Positions 16,848-24,786 are shown, counted from the stretch's first letter. The stretch is 45,440 bases of DNA from an uncultured Clostridia bacterium (GCA_947627755.1 CANQXD010000007.1:1-45440), one strand, 5' to 3'. Numbers and translations: made by a program. Notes: generated by a model not told the origin, from the letters alone.

Positions 16848-17285
16848 TTATTGTAATTCTTTTCTATTGTTTTGGATAGTTTCAAGTGCATTTTGAAGAG
16901 CTGCTTCTATGTTTTGTAAAATGCTATCTGCATAATCTTTGGTTCCTTTTGAAATTTCCCTTGACATTTCATTTGCTGTTTCTATAATTTCTGCTTTTTG
17001 TTCATAAGCTTTTCTTGTAATTTCATGTTCATCAATCATAGATATAATTCTATTTTCTGCTTCTTTTACAATGTCATCTGCTTCTTTTTGTGCTTCTACT
17101 AAAATACGTTGTCTTTCTTCTTTTACCCATTTTGCTTGTTTTAATTCGTCTGGTAATTTTAAACGTATTTCTTTGATGATTTCTAACATTTCTTCTTTAT
17201 CAATAATTCCTTTATTTGAAAAAGGAATTGATTTGCTAGCTTCTAGCATTTCCTCCAATGTTTCTAATAATGTAAATAATTCCAT
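16848..17285 (-). CDS. Small coiled-coil protein downstream of rsmD
   Basis: The 145-residue, almost wholly helical protein has charged heptads typical of ATP-synthase b-subunit or DivIVA-like coiled coils (KWVKEERQRILVEAQKEADDI). It has no membrane segment, which argues against a true F0 b subunit. It starts 3 bases after the rsmD stop with AGGGGC as ribosome binding site and is surely co-transcribed. Its function is unknown; similar small coiled-coil genes near rsmD/coaD are familiar in Clostridia. Confidence 0.75.
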   Translation of the reverse strand: MELFTLLETLEEMLEASKSIPFSNKGIIDKEEMLEIIKEIRLKLPDELKQAKWVKEERQRILVEAQKEADDIVKEAENRIISMIDEHEITRKAYEQKAEIIETANEMSREISKGTKDYADSILQNIEAALQNALETIQNNRKELQ

Positions 17286-17288
17286 GGT

Positions 17289-17840
17289 TTAGCCCCTTTC
17301 GCGTATGAATAGAAGGTTTACTCTTCCATACTTTCTGATATCATATATTTCTATTTCTAATTCTTTTAGTTCTTCTAATTCTCTTTCTTGCTCATCTGTT
17401 TCTAAAATGATAATTCCATCTTTTTGAAGTAAATGAAGATTTAAAATTCTTTTTATAGCATCTACTGCAATGTTTAGCTTATATGGTGGATCTATAAAAA
17501 TAATGTCAAATGCTTCTTTTTGTGCTTCTAAACATTTTTTATAATCTTCGTTTACAATTGTACTTTTTTCTTCCATTCTTGTTTTTTGAATGTTTTGTTT
17601 TAACATTTGAATGGATTTATATGATTTATCGCAAAATATGCAATGCTTTGCACCTCTACTTAATGTTTCAATACCAAGTGCACCACTTCCTGCAAATAAA
17701 TCTAATACTATTGCTCCTTCTATATGAGTTTGAATAATACTAAACAAAGGCTCTTTGACTCTATCTAGTGTAGGTCTTGTTGATAAGTCATCAATTGAAT
17801 GTAATTTTGTACCTTTTGCTGTTCCACTGATTACTCTCAT
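17289..17840 (-). CDS. rsmD: 16S rRNA (guanine(966)-N2)-methyltransferase RsmD
   Basis: SAM-dependent methyltransferase of 183 residues that modifies G966 (E. coli numbering) of 16S rRNA. Motif I is DLFAGSGALGIETLSRGA near residue 46, and the catalytic IDPPY tetrad region is near residue 120. The N-terminal MRVISGTAKGTKL is diagnostic, and AAAGGAG precedes the ATG. It is the first gene of a two-gene unit with the coiled-coil protein. In many Firmicutes coaD follows; here it does not. Confidence 0.93.
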   Translation of the reverse strand: MRVISGTAKGTKLHSIDDLSTRPTLDRVKEPLFSIIQTHIEGAIVLDLFAGSGALGIETLSRGAKHCIFCDKSYKSIQMLKQNIQKTRMEEKSTIVNEDYKKCLEAQKEAFDIIFIDPPYKLNIAVDAIKRILNLHLLQKDGIIILETDEQERELEELKELEIEIYDIRKYGRVNLLFIRERG

Positions 17841-18025
17841 TGTTTGCTCCTTTGTTCTATTATTATTTTATCCGTTTTACCATATATGTCAAGAATATTC
17901 ATAAAATTGTAATATACATTTAATAAAGTTGTAATACATTAACATTTATGTAATAATCATAGCTATTATATACTATTATTTTAAATTTTGCAATATGTAA
18001 ACTATAATTTTGTTATGTTTTTCCA

Positions 18026-18054
18026 TTGAATTTGTTTGTTTTCTGTTGTATAAT
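18026..18054 (+). promoter_or_regulatory. Promoter of tmRNA
   Basis: TTGAAT (18026-18031) and TATAAT (18049-18054) are separated by 17 bases. Transcription would begin near 18061, leaving a short leader to be removed before the mature GGGG 5' end at 18074. The preceding stretch from 17841 shows nothing else. Confidence 0.7.
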
Positions 18055-18073
18055 TATTTTGTATTATATTTAT

Positions 18074-18429
18074 GGGGGCGTATTTGGTTTCGACAGTATG
18101 TTAGAAATACCAATGGCGAGTAGTGGATGGCTGCTTTGGCCACTTAAAAAAAGCAGGACTAAAAATAAACGCTGATAATAGAGAATTAGCATTCGCTGCC
18201 TAGTCGCGGCGACGTTTTACCATAGTGCCCACAGCTATGGATAAGGCGTCGATTTTGTGGGAAACAAAACTATTTCTTGCCATGGAAATAGTGGGTATTT
18301 TTATGGCTACTTTTTTCTTTCCTTTGTTTGTTAAGAAAAGTTAAAGGGAATTTTAATAACAAACTACACTCGTAGAAGTTGATATGGAAAATGTATTGGA
18401 CAGGAGTTCGACTCTCCTCGCTTCCACCA
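18074..18429 (+). ncRNA. ssrA: Transfer-messenger RNA (tmRNA)
   Basis: The 5' end GGGGGCGTATTTGG and the 3' end GGAGTTCGACTCTCCTCGC followed by TTCCACCA form the tRNA-like part, with the TTCGA T-loop and encoded CCA. The resume codon is GCT at 18171, after TAAAC. The tag reads ADNRELAFAA and stops at TAG (18201-18203), giving a hydrophobic AFAA-type degron. The tag tail is LAFAA rather than the common ALAA. It rescues stalled ribosomes together with SmpB, which is not in the window. An accessory region begins directly behind it. Confidence 0.95.
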
Positions 18430-18478
18430 AATTGAATTTGCTAAAATTAATAAAGCAAAAAATAACTATTGAAGAATG

Positions 18479-18525
18479 CAAAGTATCATGGTATAATTAT
18501 GATACTTTAAAAAATAAATTTATTT
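18479..18525 (+). terminator. Probable terminator after tmRNA
   Basis: AAAGTATCAT pairs with ATGATACTTT around GGTATAATT and is followed by an A/T-rich run. It lies about 50 bases behind the tmRNA CCA end. The U-tract is interrupted, so the call is moderate. Confidence 0.5.
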
Positions 18526-18596
18526 TTATTATCTTCTTTTGGAGTTAACTATAAGAAACTGTTCACAACACAATAATTATTGAAGGAGGAAATTAT

Positions 18597-18797
18597 ATGG
18601 CAAAAATCACTTTTTTCTCTGTTTTAAAGAGCAACTTGAAATGTGCCTTTTGTAAAAAAAAGTATTGCTTGGTACGGTATATGCCTGAAAGAAAAATAAA
18701 ACAATATTATGACGGACATCGCTATTTTATAAGCTGTGAGAAAGACACGGAATCATGTAAAAATAAAAATGAAAAAAATCGCTTTCATAAAATGTAA
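18597..18797 (+). CDS. Small Cys-rich protein, accessory
   Basis: The 66-residue basic protein has an excellent ribosome binding site (GAAGGAGG) before its ATG. CAFCKKKYC near residue 16 and later Cys residues (SCEKDTESC) could bind zinc. It has no recognised family. It contains an in-frame CGG (Val-Arg-Tyr), a codon I did not find in most core genes here, consistent with an acquired origin. A terminator follows at 18815-18843. Confidence 0.55.
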   Translation: MAKITFFSVLKSNLKCAFCKKKYCLVRYMPERKIKQYYDGHRYFISCEKDTESCKNKNEKNRFHKM

Positions 18798-18814
18798 AAT
18801 TGACACACATTATA

Positions 18815-18843
18815 AAAAAGGTTTCTATTTAGAAACCTTTTTT
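18815..18843 (+). terminator. Terminator after the Cys-rich ORF
   Basis: AAAAAAGGTTTCT pairs with AGAAACCTTTTTT around ATTT. It is a compact perfect hairpin with a T-run and may act in both directions. Confidence 0.75.
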
Positions 18844-18850
18844 ACATAGA

Positions 18851-19033
18851 AAAAAATGTAGCTGTTGTGGAAGAAAAAGTAGGAAATATACAAAAGTGGA
18901 AGTTGAATGCATAAGCTATCAGGATGGAAGCACAGTATATGATTATGTTTGTGAAGAATGTGCTAATACGCAGCAAGAAGCTTATAATAAAGTTAATAAC
19001 CCATACCCACAAAAAGTTTTTGTGAATTATTGA
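18851..19033 (+). pseudogene. Fragment of a zinc-ribbon-like protein
   Basis: An open stretch encodes KKCSCCGRKSRKYT and later VCEECANTQQ, so two CxxC pairs typical of a small zinc ribbon, and ends with TGA at 19031-19033. The frame is closed upstream by TAG at 18830-18832, with no ATG, GTG or TTG and no ribosome binding site. It is probably a 5'-truncated remnant left in the accessory island. Confidence 0.4.
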
Positions 19034-19063
19034 TAATTTTTCGTAAATTTGTAATATAACCTA

Positions 19064-19319
19064 TTAAAATAAATCAGAATGGGAACCTGTTCTAGAAATA
19101 GTTAATATTAATTTATCTTTTTCAATACAATAAATTAAAAGCCAATCAGGCTGAATATGACATTCTTTGAATCCGTTTATAATTACCAGTTAAATAATGA
19201 TCTTTGTATTTAGCTAGCAAAGGTTTTTCTTCTAATAATAATTGATTAATATCATAACCTCTTTTTTGAATTGATTTATAATCTTTCTTAAATTGATTGC
19301 TATATCTAATTTTTAGCAC
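19064..19319 (-). pseudogene. YafQ/RelE-type mRNA interferase toxin with one +1 frameshift
   Basis: It starts at a GTG overlapping the antitoxin stop (TAGTG) with VLKIRYSNQFKKDYKSI, then LLEEKPLLAKYKDHYLTGNYK. One extra base near 19175 (AAA-CGGA) shifts the frame. Removing it restores GFKECHIQPDWLLIY and the C-terminal RTGSHSDLF, which carries the conserved His-containing end of YafQ-like RNases. Corrected length is 84 residues. The intact rest and the coupled antitoxin gene suggest recent or apparent inactivation. The shift has the same form as the four in radA. Confidence 0.8.
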
Positions 19320-19588
19320 TATTTATCCAACTCCTCAAACATTTCATTTACACTATCAAAGGTTTTACTTAAATTTTTACCATTCTTTGTATCTTCAATT
19401 GCTTGTATAGTTTCTTTATTAAATTTAGGTTTTCTAATTTCAAAAGGAATTCCATCATTTAATATAACTTGATTTAAAAAAACATTAATAGCTTCAGTAA
19501 TAGATAAACCTAAATCGTTTAATGTTTCTTCAGCTCTTTGCTTAACACTAGGTTCTATTCTTATATGCAAAGTATCTGTTTTAGCCAT
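19319..19588 (-). CDS. RelB/DinJ-family antitoxin
   Basis: The 89-residue protein has an N-terminal ribbon-helix-helix (TDTLHIRIEPSVKQRAEETLNDLGLSITEAINVFL), which would bind its own promoter, and an acidic C-terminal tail for toxin binding. The ATG at 19588 is used because AGGAGG lies 8 bases upstream; an in-frame GTG at 19597 overlaps that site. It is translationally coupled to the YafQ-type toxin. If the toxin is truly frame-broken, this antitoxin may be orphaned. Confidence 0.88.
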   Translation of the reverse strand: MAKTDTLHIRIEPSVKQRAEETLNDLGLSITEAINVFLNQVILNDGIPFEIRKPKFNKETIQAIEDTKNGKNLSKTFDSVNEMFEELDK

Positions 19589-19618
19589 AATTAACACCTC
19601 CTATATTTTATTATATGT

Positions 19619-19652
19619 ATTGTATCACATTCTATACACAAATGCAATACAA
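19619..19652 (-). promoter_or_regulatory. Toxin-antitoxin promoter with operator-like inverted repeat
   Basis: On the minus strand, TTGCAT (19642-19647) and TACAAT (19619-19624) are spaced by 17 bases. TGTATTG and CAATACA form an inverted repeat at the outer edges of the promoter, a plausible site for the ribbon-helix-helix antitoxin. Confidence 0.55.
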
Positions 19653-19859
19653 AGCATAAGTTTTAATAAAGTTGTACTATATTTATTTAATAGTATAAAT
19701 ATAGTAATAATGACCAATAATTTTATATTTTATTTCAATTAAAACCTGTTGACAAACTTTGATTCTATGTTATAATCATTATGTTAATAATTATTTTTCC
19801 TGTTTTTCAGGTTGACATATAGACTTTTAATAAAAATAATTTTTTCAGGAGGGAAAAAA

Positions 19860-20423
19860 ATGGATAGAAACGAATTTTTAAGAATTTGCTTTGCAAAGAC
19901 ACTTAATGAGTGTGGCATCCACCGTATATGCAATTTAGATGGATATTCAGAAGATATGCTTTGCCTTGTAGATGATAAATCACCTTTTATTGTCTACGAC
20001 AATCACTACGATAAACACACAAAGAGAAAGGAAAAGCACTTTGATAGCATCATTGATGCCTATCATTATATGATTCATCTTGCTTGTGTTGATTCTTTTG
20101 ATTATAAAGTACGGAAAAACTATCTGATGAAAACATTCTGGCATTATATCTACATGGATGCGCTCAAAACCATCTTTGAAATTACCACAGATGTTAGTAT
20201 AGGCTCTTATTGCGAAGAAGCATTTTGCTTTGAGCAAACAGTCTATGGCGCTTATATTGTATATGTTGGTGAAAAAGGATCCAAAAATCAGATTAAGTCT
20301 TTTCCGGCATCTGAATTAAAAAAAGCTTGTGAATATTTAATTACCATTTATTTTGATGGTAATGATGATTTAAGTCTTGAAGAAGCAATCAAAGAGTTTT
20401 CTTATTTAACCAGTTCAAAATAA
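19860..20423 (+). CDS. Unknown accessory protein
   Basis: The 187-residue protein, starting at the ATG at 19860, has GGAGGG just upstream. The longer open frame from 19812 has no ribosome binding site. It is soluble, mixed alpha/beta and rich in aromatic and charged residues (YHYMIHLACVDSFDY). I recognise no domain. Its codon use is less AT-extreme than neighbouring core genes, including ACC, GGC and an in-frame CGG, so lateral acquisition is likely. It is a single-gene unit ended by a strong terminator at 20426-20458. Confidence 0.65.
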   Translation: MDRNEFLRICFAKTLNECGIHRICNLDGYSEDMLCLVDDKSPFIVYDNHYDKHTKRKEKHFDSIIDAYHYMIHLACVDSFDYKVRKNYLMKTFWHYIYMDALKTIFEITTDVSIGSYCEEAFCFEQTVYGAYIVYVGEKGSKNQIKSFPASELKKACEYLITIYFDGNDDLSLEEAIKEFSYLTSSK

Positions 20424-20425
20424 AA

Positions 20426-20460
20426 TATCGAGGGTTCCTAATTTGGAGCCCTCGACATTT
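20426..20460 (+). terminator. Terminator after the accessory gene
   Basis: TCGAGGGTTCC pairs with GGAGCCCTCGA across a TAATTT loop and is followed by CATTTT. It is GC-richer than other terminators here, matching the foreign look of the gene. Confidence 0.75.
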
Positions 20461-20546
20461 TATGGCTAATTTAAGATGGTACTTTTTTTGTTATTTAAAA
20501 TAATATAGAAATTAGTTAACTTATATAAAAAATATATTAAAAAGGC

Positions 20547-20575
20547 TTGACTTTTGCAAACATTTGTTTTATAAT
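20547..20575 (+). promoter_or_regulatory. dinD promoter with LexA-type SOS box
   Basis: TTGACT (20547-20552) and TATAAT (20570-20575) are 17 bases apart. Between them CAAACATTTGTTTT (20557-20570) matches the Firmicute LexA/DinR box pattern (GAAC-N4-GTTC type, here AAAC-N4-GTTT). LexA bound there would block RNA polymerase directly. Confidence 0.65.
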
Positions 20576-20632
20576 TGGTATCTAATAATAATTTTTTTAT
20601 TATTAAATATTAAGAAATGGAGATGATTTCAA

Positions 20633-21469
20633 ATGAACGAGTTAGAAAAAGTTCAAGATTATACTAATGAAAATTTTGAAGATATTAAACATATTGATGA
20701 AAATGGTATTGAATTTTGGTATGCTAGGGAACTTATGATAATGTTAAAATATCACAAATGGGAAAATTTTATGAAAGTAATTGATAAAGCAAAAGAATCT
20801 TGTCAAAATAGTGGTATTAGCGTGTTTGAACATTTTCCTGACGTCAGGAAAACGATAAAAATGCCAAAAAGAGCCGAAAAAACGATTTTAGATTACAAAC
20901 TAACTCGTTATGCTTGCTATTTAATAGCACAAAATGGAGATAGTAGAAAGAAAGTAATTGCTCTTGCACAAACCTATTTTGCTGTTCAAACAAGGAAACA
21001 AGAAATTAGTGAAAAGGAATATAGTTCTTTAACAGAAGATGAGAAAAGATTTTATCAAAGAAACTTAACAAGAAAAGGAAATTATTCTCTTAATCAAACT
21101 GCTAAAAAAGCAGGAGTTAAAAATTTTGATCAATTTCATAATGCTGGGTACAAAGGTTTATACAATGGTGAAACTGCTAATGACATTGCTAGAAGAAAGG
21201 GATTACGATACAGAGAAGACATTTTAGATAATATGGGAAGTACCGAATTGATTGCAAATTTATTTCGAATATCTCAAACTGAAGAAAAACTGAAAAGAGA
21301 TAATGTAAATACAGAAAAAAAAGCAAATAAAACTCATTACGAGGTTGGCTCTAAAATAAGAAATACAATAAAAGAACTTAGAGGAACTATGCCAGAAGAT
21401 TTACCTACACCTCAAAAGAGTTTAAAACAACTTGAGAAGGAAAATTCTAAACAATTAAAAATTAAATAA
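20633..21469 (+). CDS. dinD: DNA damage-inducible protein D (DinD-like)
   Basis: Protein of 278 residues with an N-terminal BRO/DinD-like region (GIEFWYARELMIMLKYHKWENFMKVIDKA) and the family's middle and C-terminal parts (LNQTAKKAGVKNFDQFHNAGYKGLYNGE; RKGLRYREDILDNMGSTELIANLFRISQTEEKL). E. coli DinD inhibits RecA filament activity in the SOS response. The gene has a GGAGATG ribosome binding site and its own LexA-box promoter. DinD is often carried on accessory DNA, in keeping with the island behind tmRNA. Confidence 0.88.
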   Translation: MNELEKVQDYTNENFEDIKHIDENGIEFWYARELMIMLKYHKWENFMKVIDKAKESCQNSGISVFEHFPDVRKTIKMPKRAEKTILDYKLTRYACYLIAQNGDSRKKVIALAQTYFAVQTRKQEISEKEYSSLTEDEKRFYQRNLTRKGNYSLNQTAKKAGVKNFDQFHNAGYKGLYNGETANDIARRKGLRYREDILDNMGSTELIANLFRISQTEEKLKRDNVNTEKKANKTHYEVGSKIRNTIKELRGTMPEDLPTPQKSLKQLEKENSKQLKIK

Positions 21470-21488
21470 CTATGTTCATAACAATAAA

Positions 21489-21532
21489 TAAAAAACTACT
21501 ACTAACAACAAAATTAGTAGTAGTTTTTATTT
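21489..21532. terminator. Bidirectional terminator between dinD and the zinc-ribbon gene
   Basis: AAAAACTACTACTAA pairs with TTAGTAGTAGTTTTT across CAACAAAA. A-runs and T-runs flank it on both sides, so it can end both convergent genes. Confidence 0.8.
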
Positions 21533-21534
21533 TT

Positions 21535-22029
21535 TTACATATCATCTTCATTATCTTCTTCATCTTGCTCGTCTTCTGCAAAATCTTCCTCTTCTTCTTC
21601 GCAGCCATGACAACCAGAGCAATGTCCTGTGCAACCATCTTCCTCTTCTTCGTTCCAATCTAGTTCAATAATATTGTTACATTCTGGACAAGTAATTTCG
21701 TCTTTTCCTGTAATTTCTGCAGTAAATTCATAGTTACAATAAGGACAAATAATTTCAAAATCAAAGTTTCCATCTTCTTCGTAAATATCGCCTTCAATTT
21801 CATTTACAGCGCTTTCTACCATATTGATTTTATCTTCGATTTGTTTTTGTTTTTCTTCCATTTGCTTCATTTTTTCTTCTGTCTTATCTGCTAGGTTATC
21901 AATAATATCCATAAATAGCATAGATAATTCTGCTACTTTTTCTTTTACAAATTCTAATTCTTCTGGATTTGTAATTTTTCCTTCTATTTCTGAAACAATT
22001 CTTTTGTAGTTATCACTTAATACTGACAT
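21535..22029 (-). CDS. CD1247-like zinc-ribbon and coiled-coil protein
   Basis: 164 residues: an N-terminal helical part (about 1-85) with coiled coil, then a zinc ribbon with CPYCNYEF near residue 95 and CPECNNII near residue 114. A very acidic tail holds a Cys/His cluster (CTGHCSGCHGCEEEEE). The resemblance is to the Clostridia family annotated from C. difficile CD1247; its function is unknown. It starts 22 bases after the efp stop and is likely in one operon with efp. The acidic metal-binding tail might chelate metal, which is inference only. Confidence 0.75.
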   Translation of the reverse strand: MSVLSDNYKRIVSEIEGKITNPEELEFVKEKVAELSMLFMDIIDNLADKTEEKMKQMEEKQKQIEDKINMVESAVNEIEGDIYEEDGNFDFEIICPYCNYEFTAEITGKDEITCPECNNIIELDWNEEEEDGCTGHCSGCHGCEEEEEDFAEDEQDEEDNEDDM

Positions 22030-22050
22030 GTAAGGTCTTCCTCTTTTCTT

Positions 22051-22617
22051 TTAAACTCTTTCCATATACTCGCCAGTTCTTGTATCAATACGAATAACAT
22101 CTCCAATGTTAATGAATAATGGTACAGAGATTTCATATCCATTTTCTAGTGTTGCTGGTTTTCCAGAGGTTGTTGTTGTATTTCCACTAAATCCTGGTTC
22201 TGTATATGTTACTTCTAGTTCCACAAACATAGGTGGTTCTACAGCGAATACATTTCCTTTATAAGAAAGTATTTTAACTGACATATTTTCTTTTATGTAC
22301 TTTAGAGCATCTCCAATTTGTTCTTTGTTTAAAGGCATTTGCTCATAAGTTTCATTATCCATAAAATAATATAAGTCTCCATCTGCATATAAATATTGCA
22401 TTTCTCTTTTTTCAATTTCTGCTCCTGGATATTTTTCAGATGGGTTAAATGTTTTTTCTAATACTGCCCCTGTAATAACATTTTTTAATTTTGTTCTTAC
22501 GAATGCTGCTCCCTTTCCTGGTTTTACGTGTTGGAATTCTACTACTTTAAATACGTTTCCTTCCATTTCAAATGTTGTTCCATTTCTAAAATCTCCTGCC
22601 ATATATACCTCTGCCAT
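22051..22617 (-). CDS. efp: Translation elongation factor P
   Basis: 188 residues, standard for EF-P, which relieves ribosome stalling at polyproline. The three beta-barrel domains are present. The first carries the tip loop [12 protein letters not shown] with the lysine that is modified in many bacteria. The C-terminal signature [24 protein letters not shown] is complete. The start has AAAGGAGG. It precedes the zinc-ribbon gene and follows an M24 peptidase, an arrangement common in Firmicutes (pepP/papA-efp), but a large palindrome separates it from the peptidase. Confidence 0.97.
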   Translation of the reverse strand: MAEVYMAGDFRNGTTFEMEGNVFKVVEFQHVKPGKGAAFVRTKLKNVITGAVLEKTFNPSEKYPGAEIEKREMQYLYADGDLYYFMDNETYEQMPLNKEQIGDALKYIKENMSVKILSYKGNVFAVEPPMFVELEVTYTEPGFSGNTTTTSGKPATLENGYEISVPLFINIGDVIRIDTRTGEYMERV

Positions 22618-22736
22618 GTTTATTTCCTCCTTTTATTTCTATTTTTTCTTTCTCTTTTTGGTTAACGTTTGTTATTTTACCATATATTTGGCTAAAAAGC
22701 AAGTGTTTTTAATTATTTTATAACTTTCGATTTACC

Positions 22737-22885
22737 ATGATGATATAGATATTATATTTTGTAGTGAGCTCGTGTGGGGACCGACAAATTAGAAACTTTT
22801 GACAAAATTGAGATTTTTCTCAATTTTGATTAAAGTTTCTTATGTAGTTGGGACGAACGAAAAAATATAATATCTATATCATCAT
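22737..22885. repeat. 149-bp long palindrome between efp and the M24 peptidase
   Basis: Perfect 24-bp outer arms (22737-22760, beginning ATGATGATATAGATATTA, and the inverse at 22862-22885) enclose an inner stem-loop. The inner arms are CAAAATTGAG / CTCAATTTTG (22803-22812 / 22819-22828), with GAAACT and AGTTTC outside them. It encodes nothing. The nested arms resemble the element at 12087-12267 in architecture but not in sequence. It could be a MITE or a long structured 5' region of efp. Confidence 0.65.
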
Positions 22886-22905
22886 AGCAAAATAGAAATT
22901 ATATT

Positions 22906-23976
22906 TTACTTTCCTTCTACTACAATATAATTTTTATCCGATTTTGTTAAATTTATACAACCAGATTTTGTAATTAACACCGTATCTTCTATACGAACCC
23001 CAAATTTACCCGGAATATAGATTCCCGGTTCATCTGTTACAACCATTTTTTCTTTTAGAAAACTATCATTTTTTCCATGTAAATATGGATATTCGTGAAT
23101 ATCTAATCCTACGCCATGTCCTAAACTATGAACTAAATCGTATCCATGTAGTTTAAAATCATTTTCTACCATACGAGAAATAACTTTGATATTAGCACCA
23201 TCTTTTAGTTCTTTTAATGTTTGCAACTGATTTTTCAAGACTAAATCATAAACTGGCTTTATTTCTTCTGGCACATATCCTACAAATATAGTTCTTGTCA
23301 TATCAGAGCAATATCCTTGATATATACAGCCAAAATCTAAAGTAATAGGATCTCCTAAATCAATTTTTCTATCTGTTGGAACAGCATGAGGTTTAGAAGA
23401 ATTGCTTCCAGATGCTACAATAGAATCAAATGAGTTTCCTTCTGCTCCATGCATTTGGAAAAATTTTTGAATTTCAAAAGCAATTTCTTTTTCCGTTTGC
23501 CCTACTTTTATAAACTTTAATAAGTGTGAAAAACATTCATCTGTAATTTCAGATGCTTTTGTGATTTTTTCAATTTCTTCCTCATCTTTTATCATTCGTT
23601 GCTTTTCAATGGCTTTTTCTGTTTCTTGCAAATTATTTACTTTATATTGATGCATATATTGCTTATACTGACTATAAGTCACATAGTCTTCTTCAAAACC
23701 TACATTTTCACAAAATAGAAAGAAGTTTTCATATTCTTCCTTGCTAAAGTCTTGAAATTGATGCACAATGATCTCATCATCTATGGTAAGTATAGAATTT
23801 ACTTCTTCTACATATCTACCATCTGTTAAAAAGATATTTTCTTTTCTTGTAATTAGTAAAATTCCTTCTGCTACAATTCCTGTTAAATAGTGGATGTTGA
23901 CTGGATTTGTTACAATCATTCCTTGCATATCTAACATTTTCATTTTTTCTCTTAACCATTTTAGTTTTGTATTCAT
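22906..23976 (-). CDS. M24-family Xaa-Pro aminopeptidase
   Basis: 356 residues with an N-terminal creatinase-like domain and a C-terminal pita-bread metallopeptidase domain. Metal-binding positions are recognisable in DFGCIYQGYCSDMTRT (two Asp), HSLGHGVGLDIHEYP (His), TDEPGIYIPG (Glu) and GVRIEDT (Glu). It would remove N-terminal residues preceding proline, in the cytoplasm. It is smaller than E. coli PepP and of the size of Bacillus YqhT/PapA-type enzymes. It is followed by the 149-bp palindrome and then efp. Confidence 0.93.
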   Translation of the reverse strand: MNTKLKWLREKMKMLDMQGMIVTNPVNIHYLTGIVAEGILLITRKENIFLTDGRYVEEVNSILTIDDEIIVHQFQDFSKEEYENFFLFCENVGFEEDYVTYSQYKQYMHQYKVNNLQETEKAIEKQRMIKDEEEIEKITKASEITDECFSHLLKFIKVGQTEKEIAFEIQKFFQMHGAEGNSFDSIVASGSNSSKPHAVPTDRKIDLGDPITLDFGCIYQGYCSDMTRTIFVGYVPEEIKPVYDLVLKNQLQTLKELKDGANIKVISRMVENDFKLHGYDLVHSLGHGVGLDIHEYPYLHGKNDSFLKEKMVVTDEPGIYIPGKFGVRIEDTVLITKSGCINLTKSDKNYIVVEGK

Positions 23977-24024
23977 AGGACTTATTCTCTCTTTCTTCCT
24001 ATATTTTTCTATTTTTTCGCTTTT

Positions 24025-24783
24025 TTATACGATTGTTTTATACATTCCTAGTGTAAAAATTTTCGATAGCACTAAGAATAAAATATCAAATGGTACAAAT
24101 ATAACAGTAAATGAAGCTATTACAATAAATGGTCCAAATGGAATGTAGGCATCTGTTTCTTTCTTTTTAGTTATGATTAGCCCAATGCTAATGATAGCAG
24201 CAAGTAAAAATGCAATTAATGAAATTAAAATCATATTAAGCCATCCAAAGAATAACCCTAGAGCGCCCATTAGTTTTACATCTCCAAAGCCCATGGCTTC
24301 TTTTCCTGCAATAACGCCTCCTATTAAAGTAATTAGTAAAAATATTCCTGCTCCTGTAAGACTTCCAAGTAGCATATCAATTCCTACTTGTATGTTGAAA
24401 ATGCCTTGCACAAATGCGAACAATAAACCAACTTCAAAAATAGTTAAGTTTAGTCTGTTTGGAATAATTTGTAGTTTCAAATCAATGCAAAAAGCAGATA
24501 CTAGCATTGGTGCTAAAATAAAGTATTTGATTAAGGTTATTTGGTCAATTAAGTTAGATTGCCAACCTATAAAGTATAATAAGGCAATGTAGATTCCTGC
24601 CATAGCCACCATAAGAATATAGTTTGGTTTGAAGTTTTTTAAGTAGATTGTAAAAAATTCTTTTGAAAATACTTTTTTATATTCTGGCAGTCTTATATTG
24701 CACCATTCTACGAATTGTCCTACAATTAAGCCAAGTAGGCCCACTAATACATAGTAGATAATAGAAATGTTATTTAGGTACAT
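24025..24783 (-). CDS. Type IV prepilin peptidase (A24 family)
   Basis: Integral membrane aspartyl protease of 252 residues with about seven to eight membrane segments. The two catalytic aspartates are expected in FCIDLKLQIIPN and in the GxGD motif GFGDVKLMGALG. It cleaves class III signal peptides of pilins and pseudopilins. The N-terminal part has one Cys but not the paired CxxC motifs of the zinc-binding methylase region. It starts 3 bases after the yqeG stop with AGAGG as ribosome binding site. The prepilin-like protein at 43954-45249 is a possible substrate. Confidence 0.9.
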   Translation of the reverse strand: MYLNNISIIYYVLVGLLGLIVGQFVEWCNIRLPEYKKVFSKEFFTIYLKNFKPNYILMVAMAGIYIALLYFIGWQSNLIDQITLIKYFILAPMLVSAFCIDLKLQIIPNRLNLTIFEVGLLFAFVQGIFNIQVGIDMLLGSLTGAGIFLLITLIGGVIAGKEAMGFGDVKLMGALGLFFGWLNMILISLIAFLLAAIISIGLIITKKKETDAYIPFGPFIVIASFTVIFVPFDILFLVLSKIFTLGMYKTIV

Positions 24784-24786
24784 TTT

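Noticed and set aside
5489-19319. CGG as an unassigned or reassigned codon explaining the radA and toxin shifts
   Set aside because: CGG occurs in frame as a plausible Arg in the intact genes at 18597, 19860 and 41187 and in the SIRE segment of the repeat family, so it is not globally unreadable. It is rare, so leaky slippage remains possible.
18400-21475. Integrase or duplicated tmRNA end marking an intact integrative element
   Set aside because: No integrase gene and no second copy of the tmRNA 3' sequence were found on the right side.
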